A DNA stretch of 64,000 nt, taken from assembly GCA_036852015.1 (NCBI GenBank), contig JAANDG010000087.1:260001-324000 (forward strand). Direction: 5' to 3'. Numbering within the stretch: position 1 is the first letter of the stretch; each line of letters opens with the position of its first letter. A program made the position numbers and the translations under genes. The stretch comes from Pelodera strongyloides (Eukaryota > Nematoda > Chromadorea > Rhabditida > Rhabditidae). Below the pieces are notes generated by a model. It had not been told where the DNA came from, did no database searches, and was given only the letters and a program-made list of their open reading frames with translations. Positions 11,301 through 22,900 of the stretch are shown piece after piece.

Positions 11301-14300
11301 TTATCTTAATCCCATATCGACATTCTGTTAGTATTCGTCCCCTCTGCTGATAGTATGTCGACATCTACAATACTCTCTTCTCTACTCTTCATGATATATT
11401 GCTATCGGGTCGATAGTCGAAGTGCAAGGATCAACTGAGAAAAGCAAAGGAGCTGCGAACTTGCCGCCTGAAGCTAAGTTTTATATTTGTGTAGTAGAGG
11501 AAGATGAGACACAGTATCTAGTACTTTCGTTAGTTACTGAACAATATTCTTGAGTTGGATTCCAGTTGAATGTAAGAAGGAAATAACGATAAGCAGCCCC
11601 ATAAGGACAACCCAACTGAGCTAGGGATGTGATATTATTATCGAATGTAAATAATTATATTTATGAGCCCCGCTAAGATGATGTGCGAAACATCCCCGGC
11701 AACAATTTAAGGATGGGTGGTTGGGCAGCATGGATTTTGCCGGATCCCACATTAGCCAGTTGAGGATAAGCAAATAATGATAATATAAGTTACCCAGTAG
11801 GGCTCACTGAAGTGTAACTAGTCCTTATGTTTTGAATTTTAATCGTTATTTTGATTGGAATTGAATATGTTCTAGGAGATTGTACTAGATTTTAACTTTC
11901 TTATTTTAATGTTGTGATACAACCTGACATTGTTGTTGAACTGAATTGACATGTAGCCATATTGTTGAGATAATACCTTGTAATTGTTAAGATCTTGTGA
12001 GAAGACACACAACTCTAGCCATTTTGAAGCTAAGATCTTGATATTGTTCATTTGATGGATGTTAAGACCTTGTCTTGTTTATCTAATGGACCATCTCAAT
12101 AAGAGCTGGGGTCCAGCTCTTGTTGAGGGAGGGCGATGTAAGTGAGGAGAAGTTGCAAGTGATTAATTGCTTTGTACTTAGGTGTGTGGTGTGTGTGTGT
12201 GTTATTTTTATAGTTAGCCGTTCTTAGATTAATTGCACTTCTCTCTATCTTATGTTGTTTACTAACACATACTCCTACTAACATCAGTTGTGTGTGTCGT
12301 TGACCAAGAGAGTCAGCTCTTGGCCATGGTCCAAGGATAAAGTATAATGGCTATATTCCTACTGTATATTTCTGAACATCTACAACACACTATACACAGA
12401 GATATATTTTAATAGAATGGCTAGCGGCGGGGCCGGCCGCTAGCTGAGTTCTACAGTATAAAGGGGGTTTATTATAATATATGTACACTAAGTTACGGCT
12501 AGACTTTATCCCGCTGAAATTTTTCGGTGTCGATAAACTCAAAAGTATACCGTAGAAGACCAACAATTGCACCCTTATTTCCTTACCGCGTCTCCCGAGG
12601 ATACCTCGCTCTGATTGGGACCCGGGAGACTATCTGTCCATATAGCCACATTCCCCCGGGACACGCGACAAGAAAATAGGGTGCAATTGTTGGTCTTCTA
12701 CGGTATACTTTTGAGTTTATCGACACCGAAAAATTTCAGCGGGATAAAGTCTAGCCGTAACTTAGTGTACATATTATTATAATAAACCCCCTTTATACAA
12801 ATTATAAAAACATGCAAAATATGGGTTTATTTTGATGGGCCCGTCCCTTTAAAGATCGACAGTTACCTTCTGATGTGTATTATATAAATTGGCTGCTGAA
12901 CCATTGGATTGCTGTCGCGACGAAAAAACCGCTAAAGAAATCGGCGCCCTCCAGTATTCTGCCTGGAAACTGCTATTTTAAAAGTTGTTAATTTAATGTT
13001 TTGACTTGTCCGTTACAGAACTAAATGCTAGCGTCTATCCTTGTATTTTCAAAGATTATTAAATATAACATGCTTACCATTTCCACAAGATTATCCCCAA
13101 TATAATCAGCTGATGAATGTGTCGTCATCACAATACTTCTGGAAGCGTCCACATAGTTACGAGTGAGATTCGGATACACACAAAACTCGCCGTTTTTATA
13201 GAGTTGGCCACTGACATACCGTATTGAAGGCTGGAATTGAACACAGGAAAGTGAAAACCCCGATTTCGCCCCGATTCTTTCAAAAAAGCTCACACAAGGC
13301 CCGATCACGTCCCGATTTCGCCCCGATCATAAATAATCGGGGCATAATTGGGAACAAGGCCGGATTTCGCCCCGATTCTTTCAAAAAACCCCACAAAAAG
13401 CCCGATCACGTCCCGATTTCGCCCCGATCACAAATAATCGGGGCATAATTGGGAACAAGGCCGGATTTCGCCCCGATTCTTTCAAAAAACCCCACAAAAA
13501 GCCCGATCACGTCCCGATTTCGCCCCGATCACAAATAATCGGGGCATAATTGGGAACAAGGCCGGATTTCGCCCCGATTCTTTTAAAAAATCCCGATTTC
13601 GCCCCGATCATTTGTCGAAAAACCCCGATTTCGCCCCGATCACGGCCCGATTTTTTGAGGGACTTGGTCGGGGCGAAATCGGGGTTTTTAGTTTCCCATG
13701 AGATGATCGGCATATACAGGTGATGAGGAAAATGTTAGGAGAGCTCGATAATTCTCCAACCCGACGCCCATACACCGCTATAAGGTGGCGCGCTATTGCC
13801 GCAGCGAAAATAGCGCCAAACCTGAGCGGGGTAACAAGCGTAACGTGCTTCTTTTTCTCCTCAAGATTAGAACTTTTTCATAGAGGCAGTAAAGCACCCA
13901 TAAAGAATATCACAAACTCTTGTTTCGTTTCTAATTACCCGTTTCGACTATCTCCTTTTTTACGCTTCAAGGGCGAGCACCTTTTTTCAAGGGAGTTCAA
14001 ATTCAAAGTTTTTGCTTATGACATGTTCCGCAGAATCTCTGAGCACAGGTTTTCCTCAGCTCTAGATGACAAATTGCTCAACGTCCTTTATTATATGTAC
14101 AATCAACTGCGTTAGTGGACAGCGACATAATTCACGTTTAGTAGGCCAACGCGGACATTAGTTTAATTCGAAAGAAACTGAAATTTCCTACTGGTGCAAA
14201 TAATACAAATATGTCTTTCTTACCTCCCCTATCAAAGGAATTTTCCTCAATATGCTGGAATGTTTCACAAGTTTTGTAGAACCACTCAAATATAAAAACA

Positions 14301-14367
14301 GTAGAAGGACGACACATATTAATTCGAATAAAATTAGCCTCCGGTCGACAATTAGCCGCTTTATTTT
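5371..14367 (-). CDS. GT49-like Golgi glycosyltransferase (bgnt/B4GAT1 type)
   Basis: Nine exons on the minus strand join with agreeing phases: 14367-14224, 13230-13078, 12962-12867, 8133-8034, 7795-7686, 7457-7276, 7171-7036, 6617-6495, 5496-5371 (389 residues plus stop). The first exon encodes a type II signal anchor (RRLILFELICVVLLLFLYL). GT49 landmarks follow in order: VMTTHSSADY, YWRAPISLAVF, GRYPINVARNLARL, the metal-binding DxD in KYILFADMDQIYS (about residues 213-215), LAIRRFEIA, FQFHFALYAWGHRIP, ASMWEPMLVAPVDIP, and AWELCMHNYKFMVVDAVFSS. The family transfers N-acetylglucosamine or glucuronic acid onto glycans in the Golgi lumen. No ATG occurs in the first exon found; it has a TACCTTCAG acceptor, so a start exon further right is missing. 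Intron 3 (12866-8134) contains the nested retrotransposon array. The donor of the sixth exon (GTATTT) is weak and chosen because it keeps the frame. Confidence 0.85.
5560..5731. repeat. TTAA palindromic element, family E
   Basis: Ends TTAAAGGGACATGCC and ACCTGTCCCTTTAA are imperfect inverted copies, each followed inward by an A-rich/T-rich CTCGTRGGC..GAAAAAA arm. It lies in the last intron of the glycosyltransferase gene and shares its right TTAA with the next element. Confidence 0.75.
5728..6145. repeat. TTAA palindromic element, family D
   Basis: Long inverted repeat: TTAAAGGGTCAGGCCCATTT at the left, its mirror ending GGGCCTGACCCTTTAA at the right, with arms of over 100 bases including GGAGAATCAGATGGATTCAT. 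The central part also pairs (CCAACTATTTATCGCAGTTG and its mirror). No coding capacity. Confidence 0.85.
6360..6472. repeat. Degenerate palindromic element related to family A
   Basis: The right end reads CAAAAACCGGTCGTTATACC then GCTTTAA, preceded by CAGTTGTCCAAGG, as in family A right halves. The left half is not recognisable. It lies in the intron between the last two glycosyltransferase exons. Confidence 0.5.
8382..8698 (+). repeat. LTR 1 of the TRIM-like array
   Basis: 317 bases, TG..CA ends. Its 3' half is almost identical to that of LTR 3. A GC hairpin (GCTAGCGGC..GCCGCTAGC) lies just before the end. Confidence 0.9.
9645..9968 (+). repeat. LTR 2 of the TRIM-like array
   Basis: 324 bases, the most diverged 3' half (TATATTTAAATATCTACAAT) of the four. 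Preceded directly by the purine tract and followed by the TGGCGACC primer site. Confidence 0.9.
10872..11190 (+). repeat. LTR 3 of the TRIM-like array
   Basis: 319 bases. Differs from the others near its start (TGATACGTTCATAGTTAGAC) but matches LTR 1 in its 3' half. Confidence 0.9.
12137..12455 (+). repeat. LTR 4 of the TRIM-like array
   Basis: 319 bases, ending CTACA directly before the right GTAT target duplication. Its 5' half resembles LTR 1, its 3' half resembles neither LTR 1 nor LTR 2 exactly. Confidence 0.9.
13253..13689. repeat. CCCCGAT-rich 101-base tandem repeat with inverted end
   Basis: Units starting GGGAACAAGGCCGGATTTCG recur at 13350, 13451 and 13552, a 101-base period. Inside each unit ATTTCGCCCCGAT-type words recur and pair with ATCGGGGC. 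The block opens with AACCCCGATTTCGCCCCGAT and closes with its mirror (TCGGGGCGAAATCGGGGTTT), so the whole array is also a large inverted repeat. It lies in the intron between the first two glycosyltransferase exons found. Confidence 0.85.
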
Positions 14368-16912
14368 CTGAAGGTACTTTTTGGATTACGAGTTAAATAC
14401 ATAAAGTATTAGCACGCAAAAAAATTGGCTATGGAAAATTTGCTGTAACATTAGCTTTGCTTTGCTAGATGCCAGACACCCACTGTTTACTACTGTACAC
14501 CGCGACGCCACGTCAGATAACGTCAAACCATTGTTTTGTAAATTGGTGAAAAAAAAGTGTATCACATGGGAATGTATTAGAATTAGAGTCTTCTGCTATA
14601 CTTCTATTGCACGATTATCACCATTATAAGAAACTCAACTCACAACTAGAAAACGTGTAGAGAAAATCATTTTGAAGGAATTCGTATTATTCGAATTTTG
14701 AACGAATCCAATTAGGCATTTGCATAGTGGCATAGTTTGCATATGACCACTTGCATAGCAAAAAATCTGAATAAATTTACATCACTGGTATGCCAAATGA
14801 CAGTGGAGAGCGACCGCATTTGAATATTGCAGAATCTCGGAATACAAAGAGAAACTGGCCATAACGCGGTTTTATGTTGCACTTTATCGTTGGGAATAAA
14901 TGTGAAAGAAGATGTCGCATAATAATATATTTTATCAAAAGCAAGTCAATGGTTAATATTTGGTTTTAGTGTTTCCAAATAACCATTCAAGAGTAAATAA
15001 AATATTTTTTTTCGGCAGTGTCAGTCTCTTTAGTCACTTTCATACGAATTTGGGGTTTTGGACGTTACATGAGTGAAAATGGAGTGGAAAAACAATTTTT
15101 TTTTGTTTCTTTAATAATAGTCCCAAAACTTCCAAGTTGCTTCTAATGTTATAATCGGTTGGGTTTCCTATTTCGGTTTCTATTCCTATCCACCCAACAC
15201 TTGAGAGTATTCTTGATTCGAGTGCCTTAGCTTTGCGGGTATCAACACCTTCAGTGCTATAGCTATCATCCATTTATCGCTCTATTGGCCGCTCCCTCGT
15301 TATCTAAACAATGGGCGCGCGAGGGTTCAGGGTGGGGTGGAGTGCTGGAGCGCGCTCCTGGCGACGAACCTACTAATTACAGTATCGCATTTCGTTAATT
15401 ATTTTAATTGTATTTCATAAGAGGATTGAATTTTGGAATCCCAAGCTGAAGTATTCGCTTGCTTTCTTTGTACTGATTGTTGCCAGAACCGAACTAGTTT
15501 ATCTCTTGAACCACGTTTGCTTATATATATTAAAAGGTTTTTTTCCCGCAATACATTGTTTACCTAAAGACAGTTGCTTAGATATCTTTCCACTGATTAT
15601 TGTCTTTAGGGTAGTTGTAAGTGTGGGACTAATAATAAGATGATTTTAAAAAGATCCGGACTCTTAACTTATATTCACTGGATCGTAAGTTCACCTATTT
15701 TATCCTACTGCCTTATATTCAAAAACTAGTTTTCAGTTTTTCCGAATACAGTTGCAATTTATTATGCCGATCCACAAAACAAACAGTATATCAAAGCACA
15801 ATATTTGGCCACCTTTGCGTCTCAAATTAGAATTCCTGCAATAAATGTGGAAAAAGAGAGAAGCGTCATTTTCTGACATTCTACACACGATTTCTGTGTC
15901 TTAATCCAGACGGTCGTCCCAATTTTTCGACATATTTGCTTTCATCTTTGGTGTGCAAAAGATGGACACTTTATCGCGCACAGACACCAAGATCCTAAAA
16001 TGAGCCTATAGTAGTCTAATGCGTACGCTCAATTTCTACTGAAGCTTTGCTCTAATCTGTAGCATTTTTTTTGCCCAGTTGGTACAATTTGTACGGCTTC
16101 TAACAACACTTGTTTGTGACAATGAAATTTTCATATTATGTACCCCGCTTCGATGAACGCAATACATTTTTTTTCTGTTTTTGTTTTGTTTTTGGCATTC
16201 CAGAATTTAAAAGCAATTCTTTCCCATAAATAACTGTGTGAAAGATTACATGTGAAAGAAATTTCGGTGTCTTGGTCTTGTTTTAATCTATACCTCAATC
16301 TTAGTACCACTTTCGGATGATCAGTATTAACTTAACCTTCACATTGCTTATTACTTTATGAATCCTGATTCCTTTCTAATCAAGGATTGTTTGTAGTTTG
16401 TAGCCCGCTTCACTGAGTAATGTCATGTATTCGAGGTTGGCCAATGTTACCCTGATATGAATATTGTGAACATATCATGTGTGAGAGGCATGGAAAAATG
16501 GAAACTGAACGCGGGTCATGGTTTTGAAATGCAAAATATCCTGCCTAGGATCTCTGTTTTCAATTCGTATTATCACTCATTCTTCAATTTTAAAGAATAT
16601 ACTTTACTTACCAAACTTTTAATGGTAGTGTGTTTTTCTGAAGATATTTTTCTAAGACAGTGCGTTTTTCTGAAGAGGTTTTTCTTAAGATAGGTTACAT
16701 ACAAACGAAATTATTGTTTTTCTAAAGATTCTCCAAGGTAGCTTCTAGTCTAGTCTCACCACAATTTTATTGTTGTTCTTTATAAGTTTTGATGGCCAAG
16801 ATCCGATTCGTGACCTCTTATCGTTATCTCTTATTAGATAAATATTATGTTTGTTTTCCAGGGATCAATTTATTGATCGAATCTCCAGCTATTGATCGAT
16901 CTTTCCATTAGA
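14368..16912. other. Non-coding; missing start exon of the glycosyltransferase may lie here
   Basis: No certain exon. A minus-strand ATG frame at 15273-15040 (begins MDDSYSTEGVDTRKAKA) could be the missing first exon, but I cannot find a donor that gives the required phase 0 with confidence. The right end (about 16400-16860) should hold promoter and outron of the Kunitz gene: TTTTCCAG at 16853-16860 is a good cis or trans acceptor about 50 bases before its ATG. Confidence 0.35.
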
Positions 16913-19900
16913 ATGGAGTTGCTCTTCTCTCGAGGAGCAATTCTGCTCACTTATTCAACTCTACTTCTCATGCTAATTCGACGGGCTCATGCCAGCGAAG
17001 AGTGCCTATTCCGACCATGTGGTGAATGTGAATATTATTATAAGCCTGGAGACCAGTGTCCTACGCATCGGCCGCTGTCCTACTATTATTGCGAGCCGGA
17101 GACTAAGTGAGCTGAGAATTCATTTGATTTATTATGAGCCGGTCTTCAAGTTGTAGGAACATTTTTCAATCATTGACGACGTTGCCCAAAGGTGGTCCGT
17201 CACAGCGGCGTGGCTATTGCGCACGGCAGGTGCGCCGCACGTCGCATATTTCGTCCGTAAGATGGGATATTCCCGTTGATGCGTTTGCAGGGCACTTTGT
17301 ATAGTGAGGGAGCGGCAGGTTAGCCGTAGGCGCCGCCGCAGATGCTTCTATTGTAGTTGCGCGCCCATTACGCGTTTGGTTTGCCGCACCACTATGTCGG
17401 CTCTACCCTTTTTGTCCAGAGACTAGGCGAAGTTTCTCATTCTAAGAATCTCGCGTGAAAAAGTAAAGGATTCAATTAGCAAGTGCTGGTAATGAACCAT
17501 TTGAATTTTCTCTATGTGCCGTCTAAATTAGTTTCATTCAGCTTGATGCACCTATCATCGTCGGCGTTTTTGGAATGCAACGGAGACACTCTTTTATTGA
17601 GAGAATGCGGATCCGGTACATATTTTCAGGTAGTAGTTATAGTTATTTTTAAGTTGAATAACCTGCAACAAACCTTAGCATATGACGGTGTCACAGCCCG
17701 AGCCAATAGCAAACTAAATTTTGAAAACTATATATTGGAATAATGTATTTTAGGAAAACAAGGGTTGTACCGACCCAACTCTGCAACCGTTTATGCAAGC
17801 TTCTGTATCAGGTGAGCTACAATACTATACTTCGATATTTGAGGATTTTTGACAAGAAATTTGAAAATAGTCATGTCTGTTTTCTCGTTTCGGTCAGAAA
17901 AGAATAAAAGTCTAAAAGAGACTCACAATTACAATTAATAGAATATCTGTTCTACTTAAATGTTTTAAATTATTTCATTCCTTTCAGGAAGCGGACGCGT
18001 TGGTGATATTTGTCAGTACAACACTGATTGCTTAAACGTAAGTATTCTTACTTCGGAACTTGGCAGAATACGGCGCTAAACCGGCGAACAGTGGGCACAC
18101 TGATCTTGTTTCCAATTTCGCTGCAAAAAGTGTGCCTAGCCGATGTGAATCATCGTCTTACTTTGGAGTCGTTTGAGATGAACCACCAGTTTTTTAACTT
18201 TTATAATTACAGGGAATGTACTGTTCTGGAGGCGTGTGCACTTGTTTGAGCACCTATATTATGAGGGAGTCATATTGCTACGAAAGTGAGTTGATGATCA
18301 GAGGCCGTATTCACCAACACACAGGGAGCCCTCCCTGGCCTTCCCATGGAGCTAAAGAGTGTGTAGAGAGTGCGTGAGCAGAGGAGATTCAGAGCGCTCA
18401 TGAGTCTAGGGAGGGGTCCCTGTGTGTTGGTGAATAGGGCCTCAGTTTAGAAGGTTTAGGTGGAAGGAAGAAGGGTCCTCCTTGCGGAGGTAGGGCGTTG
18501 CAGCGCAGATGAATACCTTTTTTTTCTCTCGATCCATTGATATCTCTTTGCGAAATGAATCTACTATTGTTGTACTATACAATCTTTTTGATATTATTGC
18601 TCTGAAACATGTGGATTTTTCGCTATTTATCTATTTTCTATTTTCGTTTAGACGAAATTCCAATTAGATCTGTAATGCAGAGGCTGCATGATAACGATAT
18701 TGAGAATTAAACCGTTTAACTCTTGCATAAGAATTGACATTCATAGTATAAAGCTGAATGCTTTAGAAGTGAACCCAAATCAACCGGGATGCACTTACGA
18801 TGTGCAGTGTGAAGCAGTTTGGCCGGGAGCAAAGTGCTCTATGGAAAGCGCTATTGGAACGTGCAAATGCCCAGGTGAGTTAAGCTGTCACCTGATTCTT
18901 GAAAACTTTCTTTGCAACTTGACTCTGACAACGGAGCGAATCTTTACAACACAAAAAAGGTGGCCAACCAGAAAACGGGCCGCTTGTGACACACAGACAC
19001 ACCCGCTCCAAACACTAAACCACGTGGTGTGCGCTATTTCCTTCGTGCATCTTTCTTGGTCTTTATATGCGTTGTGCATCAGCGGAGCTTCAGCAGAGAA
19101 AATGGGTCTAAAAATTCATACTCTGTACAGTAACACAATGTATGTATAGAATATTTATAAAAATATAAACGCTTGTCACACCTGGTTTGGTAACTTCCCG
19201 CACTTTAATATTTTGTAATCTTAGAAAGTACTCACGTGGCTCGTGAGACGCGTGATGGTTGGGTGTGCGTTTCAATGAAAGACGACAGTACTGGCGGGAC
19301 GGCTCCACTTCATTTTGTATGTCCACTGCCGGAAGGCGCCGGATTCAAGATTGGCAAGCTTTTAGATTTTACAGAACTTACCAAGGCAATGCACAACAAC
19401 ACGAAATTCATAATGTTTAGCGATCCCATTCATAAGATGCACACGAATAAGCTGCTACCGTAAGCTACGCGCACACTTCAGAACAGTTTATACATACTGA
19501 CTATAAGAACGTCCATAAGTACGTCAGTATGTACGTCCACTATAAGGACGTACATACTGACGTCCAACTACGATGTATATTCAAATGCAAAATGTATTCA
19601 CCAACTTTTTTGGAAGTATCCTTTATTGAGTTCTAAAAAGTTGGCTTTCAGCTCTAAACGACCCGGCTCCCGAATTCAACGGTTTCCCTGTTGCTTGCAC
19701 TGTGGGAAGTGCCCAGACCCACGAACCAGTACAGGGTCTTCACGGGGGCGGGGCTTGTCTGTGGCCAAGTACTGGCGAATACATCGGGGACACATTTGAT
19801 TGCATGCACACAGCACCACAGGTAATCGATAAAACATTACAGGATAATTGGATCATTGCCAAAAAAGAAACAACAAAAAAAGTATCTCCCCAACTCAAAA

Positions 19901-22900
19901 ATACCGTGGTATCTCCATGCAGTCATTTCGTTCTGTGGTTTCGATTAGCAGAAAAAGAACCTGAGTACACTCTAGATACACCTTTGAAAATAAATTTATA
20001 CTTTTAGGCACTACTGTCTAAAGTATTCCCACAGTCCTCGTATTCGAGTACAGCCGACGGAGTATGCTGTCCGTCGAGAGGTTTGTACAGAATAGTACAG
20101 TACCCAAAATGCCACACTGCACAATCCTTTATTATGAGCAGATTATTTCTTTGTTTTGCTTGTAGACAAGTTCATCCGCAGCATTCTTTTGTAGACAATT
20201 AACGACAATTTATATGGGAAATTCGAGGTGTTTCAGTGCAAATGTATATATGCGTTGGGGTCAATGTACAGTGTTAACGTAGCTTCTATCTTCTTTTACA
20301 AGACAACTCACAATTCAACGATAAAAATGTATAGACTTAGATACGTACCTGTCATCAAGTAGTTTGAGTGAAACCTTAGGATGTGGGCCGCTTAATTATG
20401 GCCGGCTACAAAAAGGGGCCTATTGTGTGCGGCAAACATTTCGCTGAGTAGTAATTACTAATTCGGATGTTTATTGATTGGCCGATAGTGAGTTATTTAA
20501 CTATTCTTTAGCAATGGCCTGTATTCAACCTCAAGTTACCGGCCCAAACCCAACAGAACCCCGTTGGTGGTACAACGCGGTTACCGGAACTTGTCAGCAG
20601 TTTATGTGGGATCCATCCGCATCCGCGTCCGCTCACCATTCCGCGAATAACTTCAAAACTATACAACACTGCGAGAGTTACTGTCGAGACAGTAGGTTTT
20701 TGCACTTTATATTCTGGGATGAGGTTCATTGGTCATAACTGGGTCAAACTATTTTGACAACGGCACGACCAGTGGAGTATACTCTGCCTGGAACTATCCT
20801 CAAAAATCCTTCAATGCCCCAGAATTTCCGCTTACGTACACGTGTCCCTTTCCGTTTCGCTGTCTTAATTGTATTTTATTCTTAATTAAATTTATGTGCG
20901 CCTTCTTGTGATGTAATACATTATTATACTTGTTATTATTATAAAAATGTCCTTTTTCAGGTTGCACCCGTGGTTCGCCACAATATTCTACTGATACCAC
21001 AGCTTCATTGCAGCAGGTAAGTATTGAACTCAAATGCTTGCATACAATTCTACTTACTTCTACACACTACTACATAATTGGGTTTCCAAGTATCCCAAAT
21101 ATTGGTTGTGATTCTGTCAATACTACCGTATTTCTGCACGAAACTTGCATATATAATATGAAAAAAAAATATTCTCGTGTAGTTCCAAAATACTGTAAAT
21201 TTTCACCATGCTTGGAAATACGCTTATTTGTGAGATGGAGCCATTCAACTATGTCTCATTCAACTGCTCTTTTATATTGTCTACACTACTTACAACTTAT
21301 TTTAGGGCATTTATTAGAAAAATCAATATTCCGAATTATTTGATTCAGGAGCGTGCGATAACTTCATGCGCCGCGTCTACATCATGTGCTAATGATTTTG
21401 CTTGCACCGCGGTTGGAAGTCAGCATCTATGCTGTCCAACACCTGGTAGGAAATATTTCATACAAATCGTTACTTATCTACGTCTACGGCAATCTACTGT
21501 TTACAGTAACGCAAAGGTTATCTACAGTAGTCTATGGACTAGCAATTACTCAATACAATAATTAAAGGTCGATTGGTAGAGAGGGAGAGAAATTACAGCG
21601 GCACAATGAAAACGAGTGCAAGGAAGATAGAGAGAGAGATAGAGGGAGAGAGAGAGAGAAACGGTTCAAAAAACTTCCCCCATTTCAGCATCAATCTGCA
21701 GTGCCAAAGGTGGCAGGAATCTGGATCTGACCCCCCGTTCCACTCCCTTTCACCCGGGATTCCTAGTCAACACTGGCAAGGAGAGCATTCGATTCTTCTA
21801 CGATCCGTCGTTAGGAAGGTGAATATTTTATTTGAGGTTCTTTTGAAGGGTCAGGATCATGGATTTCCTCGTTGTAGTACCCGAATCCGAGTGAACATTG
21901 GTCCTTGTAGAGAGCGGGACCACTCCGACGTTAAAGGAGGAGGCTCACGAGAATGAAGTGCTCAAATAGTTTCCTTTTATCGAAGGATAATGGGTTTATC
22001 TTCCAAAAAACAAGTATTATAAGGTTCAGCGCTTTAGTTTGGAGGAAATAATTAATCTAAGAACTCGAAGTCAAATAAAATAACCTATCGTATACAAGGT
22101 AGACTTCAAAGCTAAACATGCAAATTTACAAGTCATTTTGCAAGCCAGCACAAAATTTGCATGCCCACTATGGAAATCAACTATATTTTACGATCCCAAA
22201 TTTTGATAGAATTCATAGTTTTATATTGATTTACTCCTTCCAGTTAAAAGCTTTTGCATTGCAAAGCATGTCTTTCGGAACTTAATACCATCATCTTTCG
22301 ATAAAAGGAAACCATTCGAGCACTTCATTCTCGTGAGCCTCCTCCTTTAAAGCGAAATACCGGCCGATTATTGAAACGCATCGCGGGCAACTGAATTTCT
22401 ACATAGTTTTCTAATTTGCTCGAATTTAGCTTTACTTTTTATTCTAATTTATGTTCATTTGCATAAGCTGTATAAGAATGCTGGTCAACTCGATGTGTTT
22501 CAAAAACCGGCCAGTATTTCGCTTTAAATTCACCGCAATTTTCCAAGCGCTAACCTTACACTCTCGTGCACAAAGTGCATATCCCTTCTTTAGATAATTT
22601 CCTTTAGATGTCAAGACTTTGTATACAAAGGCTCTGGTGGAAACTTCAATAACTTCCTGAGTAAGCACGAATGCGAGATGTTCTGCGCCAGATGTGAGTC
22701 TCTTTAGTAAACATGTATTATATTATTTAGTTTATCAAGTGAATATACATTTATCAGAACTAGTTCTCCTACTTGCACGTTTAATTTGTCTTTTCTTATT
22801 TCACCGAGTAGGCAAGGACTAGCTAGGAAAGATAACCTTACGATTAGATTTGAGAATTTCTCCTACGGTTATTTTAGTGGCTCAGTATTTTTTTCCATTT

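Larger units (their letters stand above)
8382..12455 (+). mobile_element. Tandem array of a miniature, coding-empty LTR retrotransposon (TRIM-like)
   Basis: Order: LTR, internal, LTR, internal, LTR, internal, LTR. LTRs of 317-324 bases begin TGTAAGTGAGGAG and end GAGTTCTACA, the TG..CA ends of retroviral-type LTRs. Each internal region (8699-9644, 9969-10871, 11191-12136; 946, 903 and 946 bases) begins TGGCGACCGCGGAGG, a fit for a primer binding site, and ends in a purine tract (GAGGGAGGGCGA, or GAGAGAAGGCGA in the middle one). The whole array is flanked by a 4-base duplication GTAT (8378-8381, 12456-12459) that is single in intact family B elements. No frame of useful length occurs inside, so gag and pol are absent and mobility must have come from another element. 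A 4-base duplication fits Ty3/gypsy-type integrases; that assignment is inference. Confidence 0.9.
8324..12852. repeat. TTAA palindromic element, family B, split by an LTR array
   Basis: Left end TTAAAGGGACGGGCCCATC and right end GATGGGCCCGTCCCTTTAA match the intact family B copies at 43831 and 60859. Without the inserted array and its duplicated GTAT the element would be about 451 bases, against 449 for the intact copy at 43831. It sits in intron 3 of the glycosyltransferase gene, only about 14 bases past the donor of the exon at 12962-12867. Confidence 0.9.

Noticed and set aside
8400..12400. Four regularly spaced repeats as a possible CRISPR or satellite array
   Set aside because: Spacing of about 1.25 kb, TG..CA ends, primer sites and target duplication identify LTRs.
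13720..14115. 131-codon plus-strand frame
   Set aside because: No splice context or family likeness; it overlaps a glycosyltransferase intron and a patch of dispersed repeat (GGTGGCGCGCTATTGCCGC).
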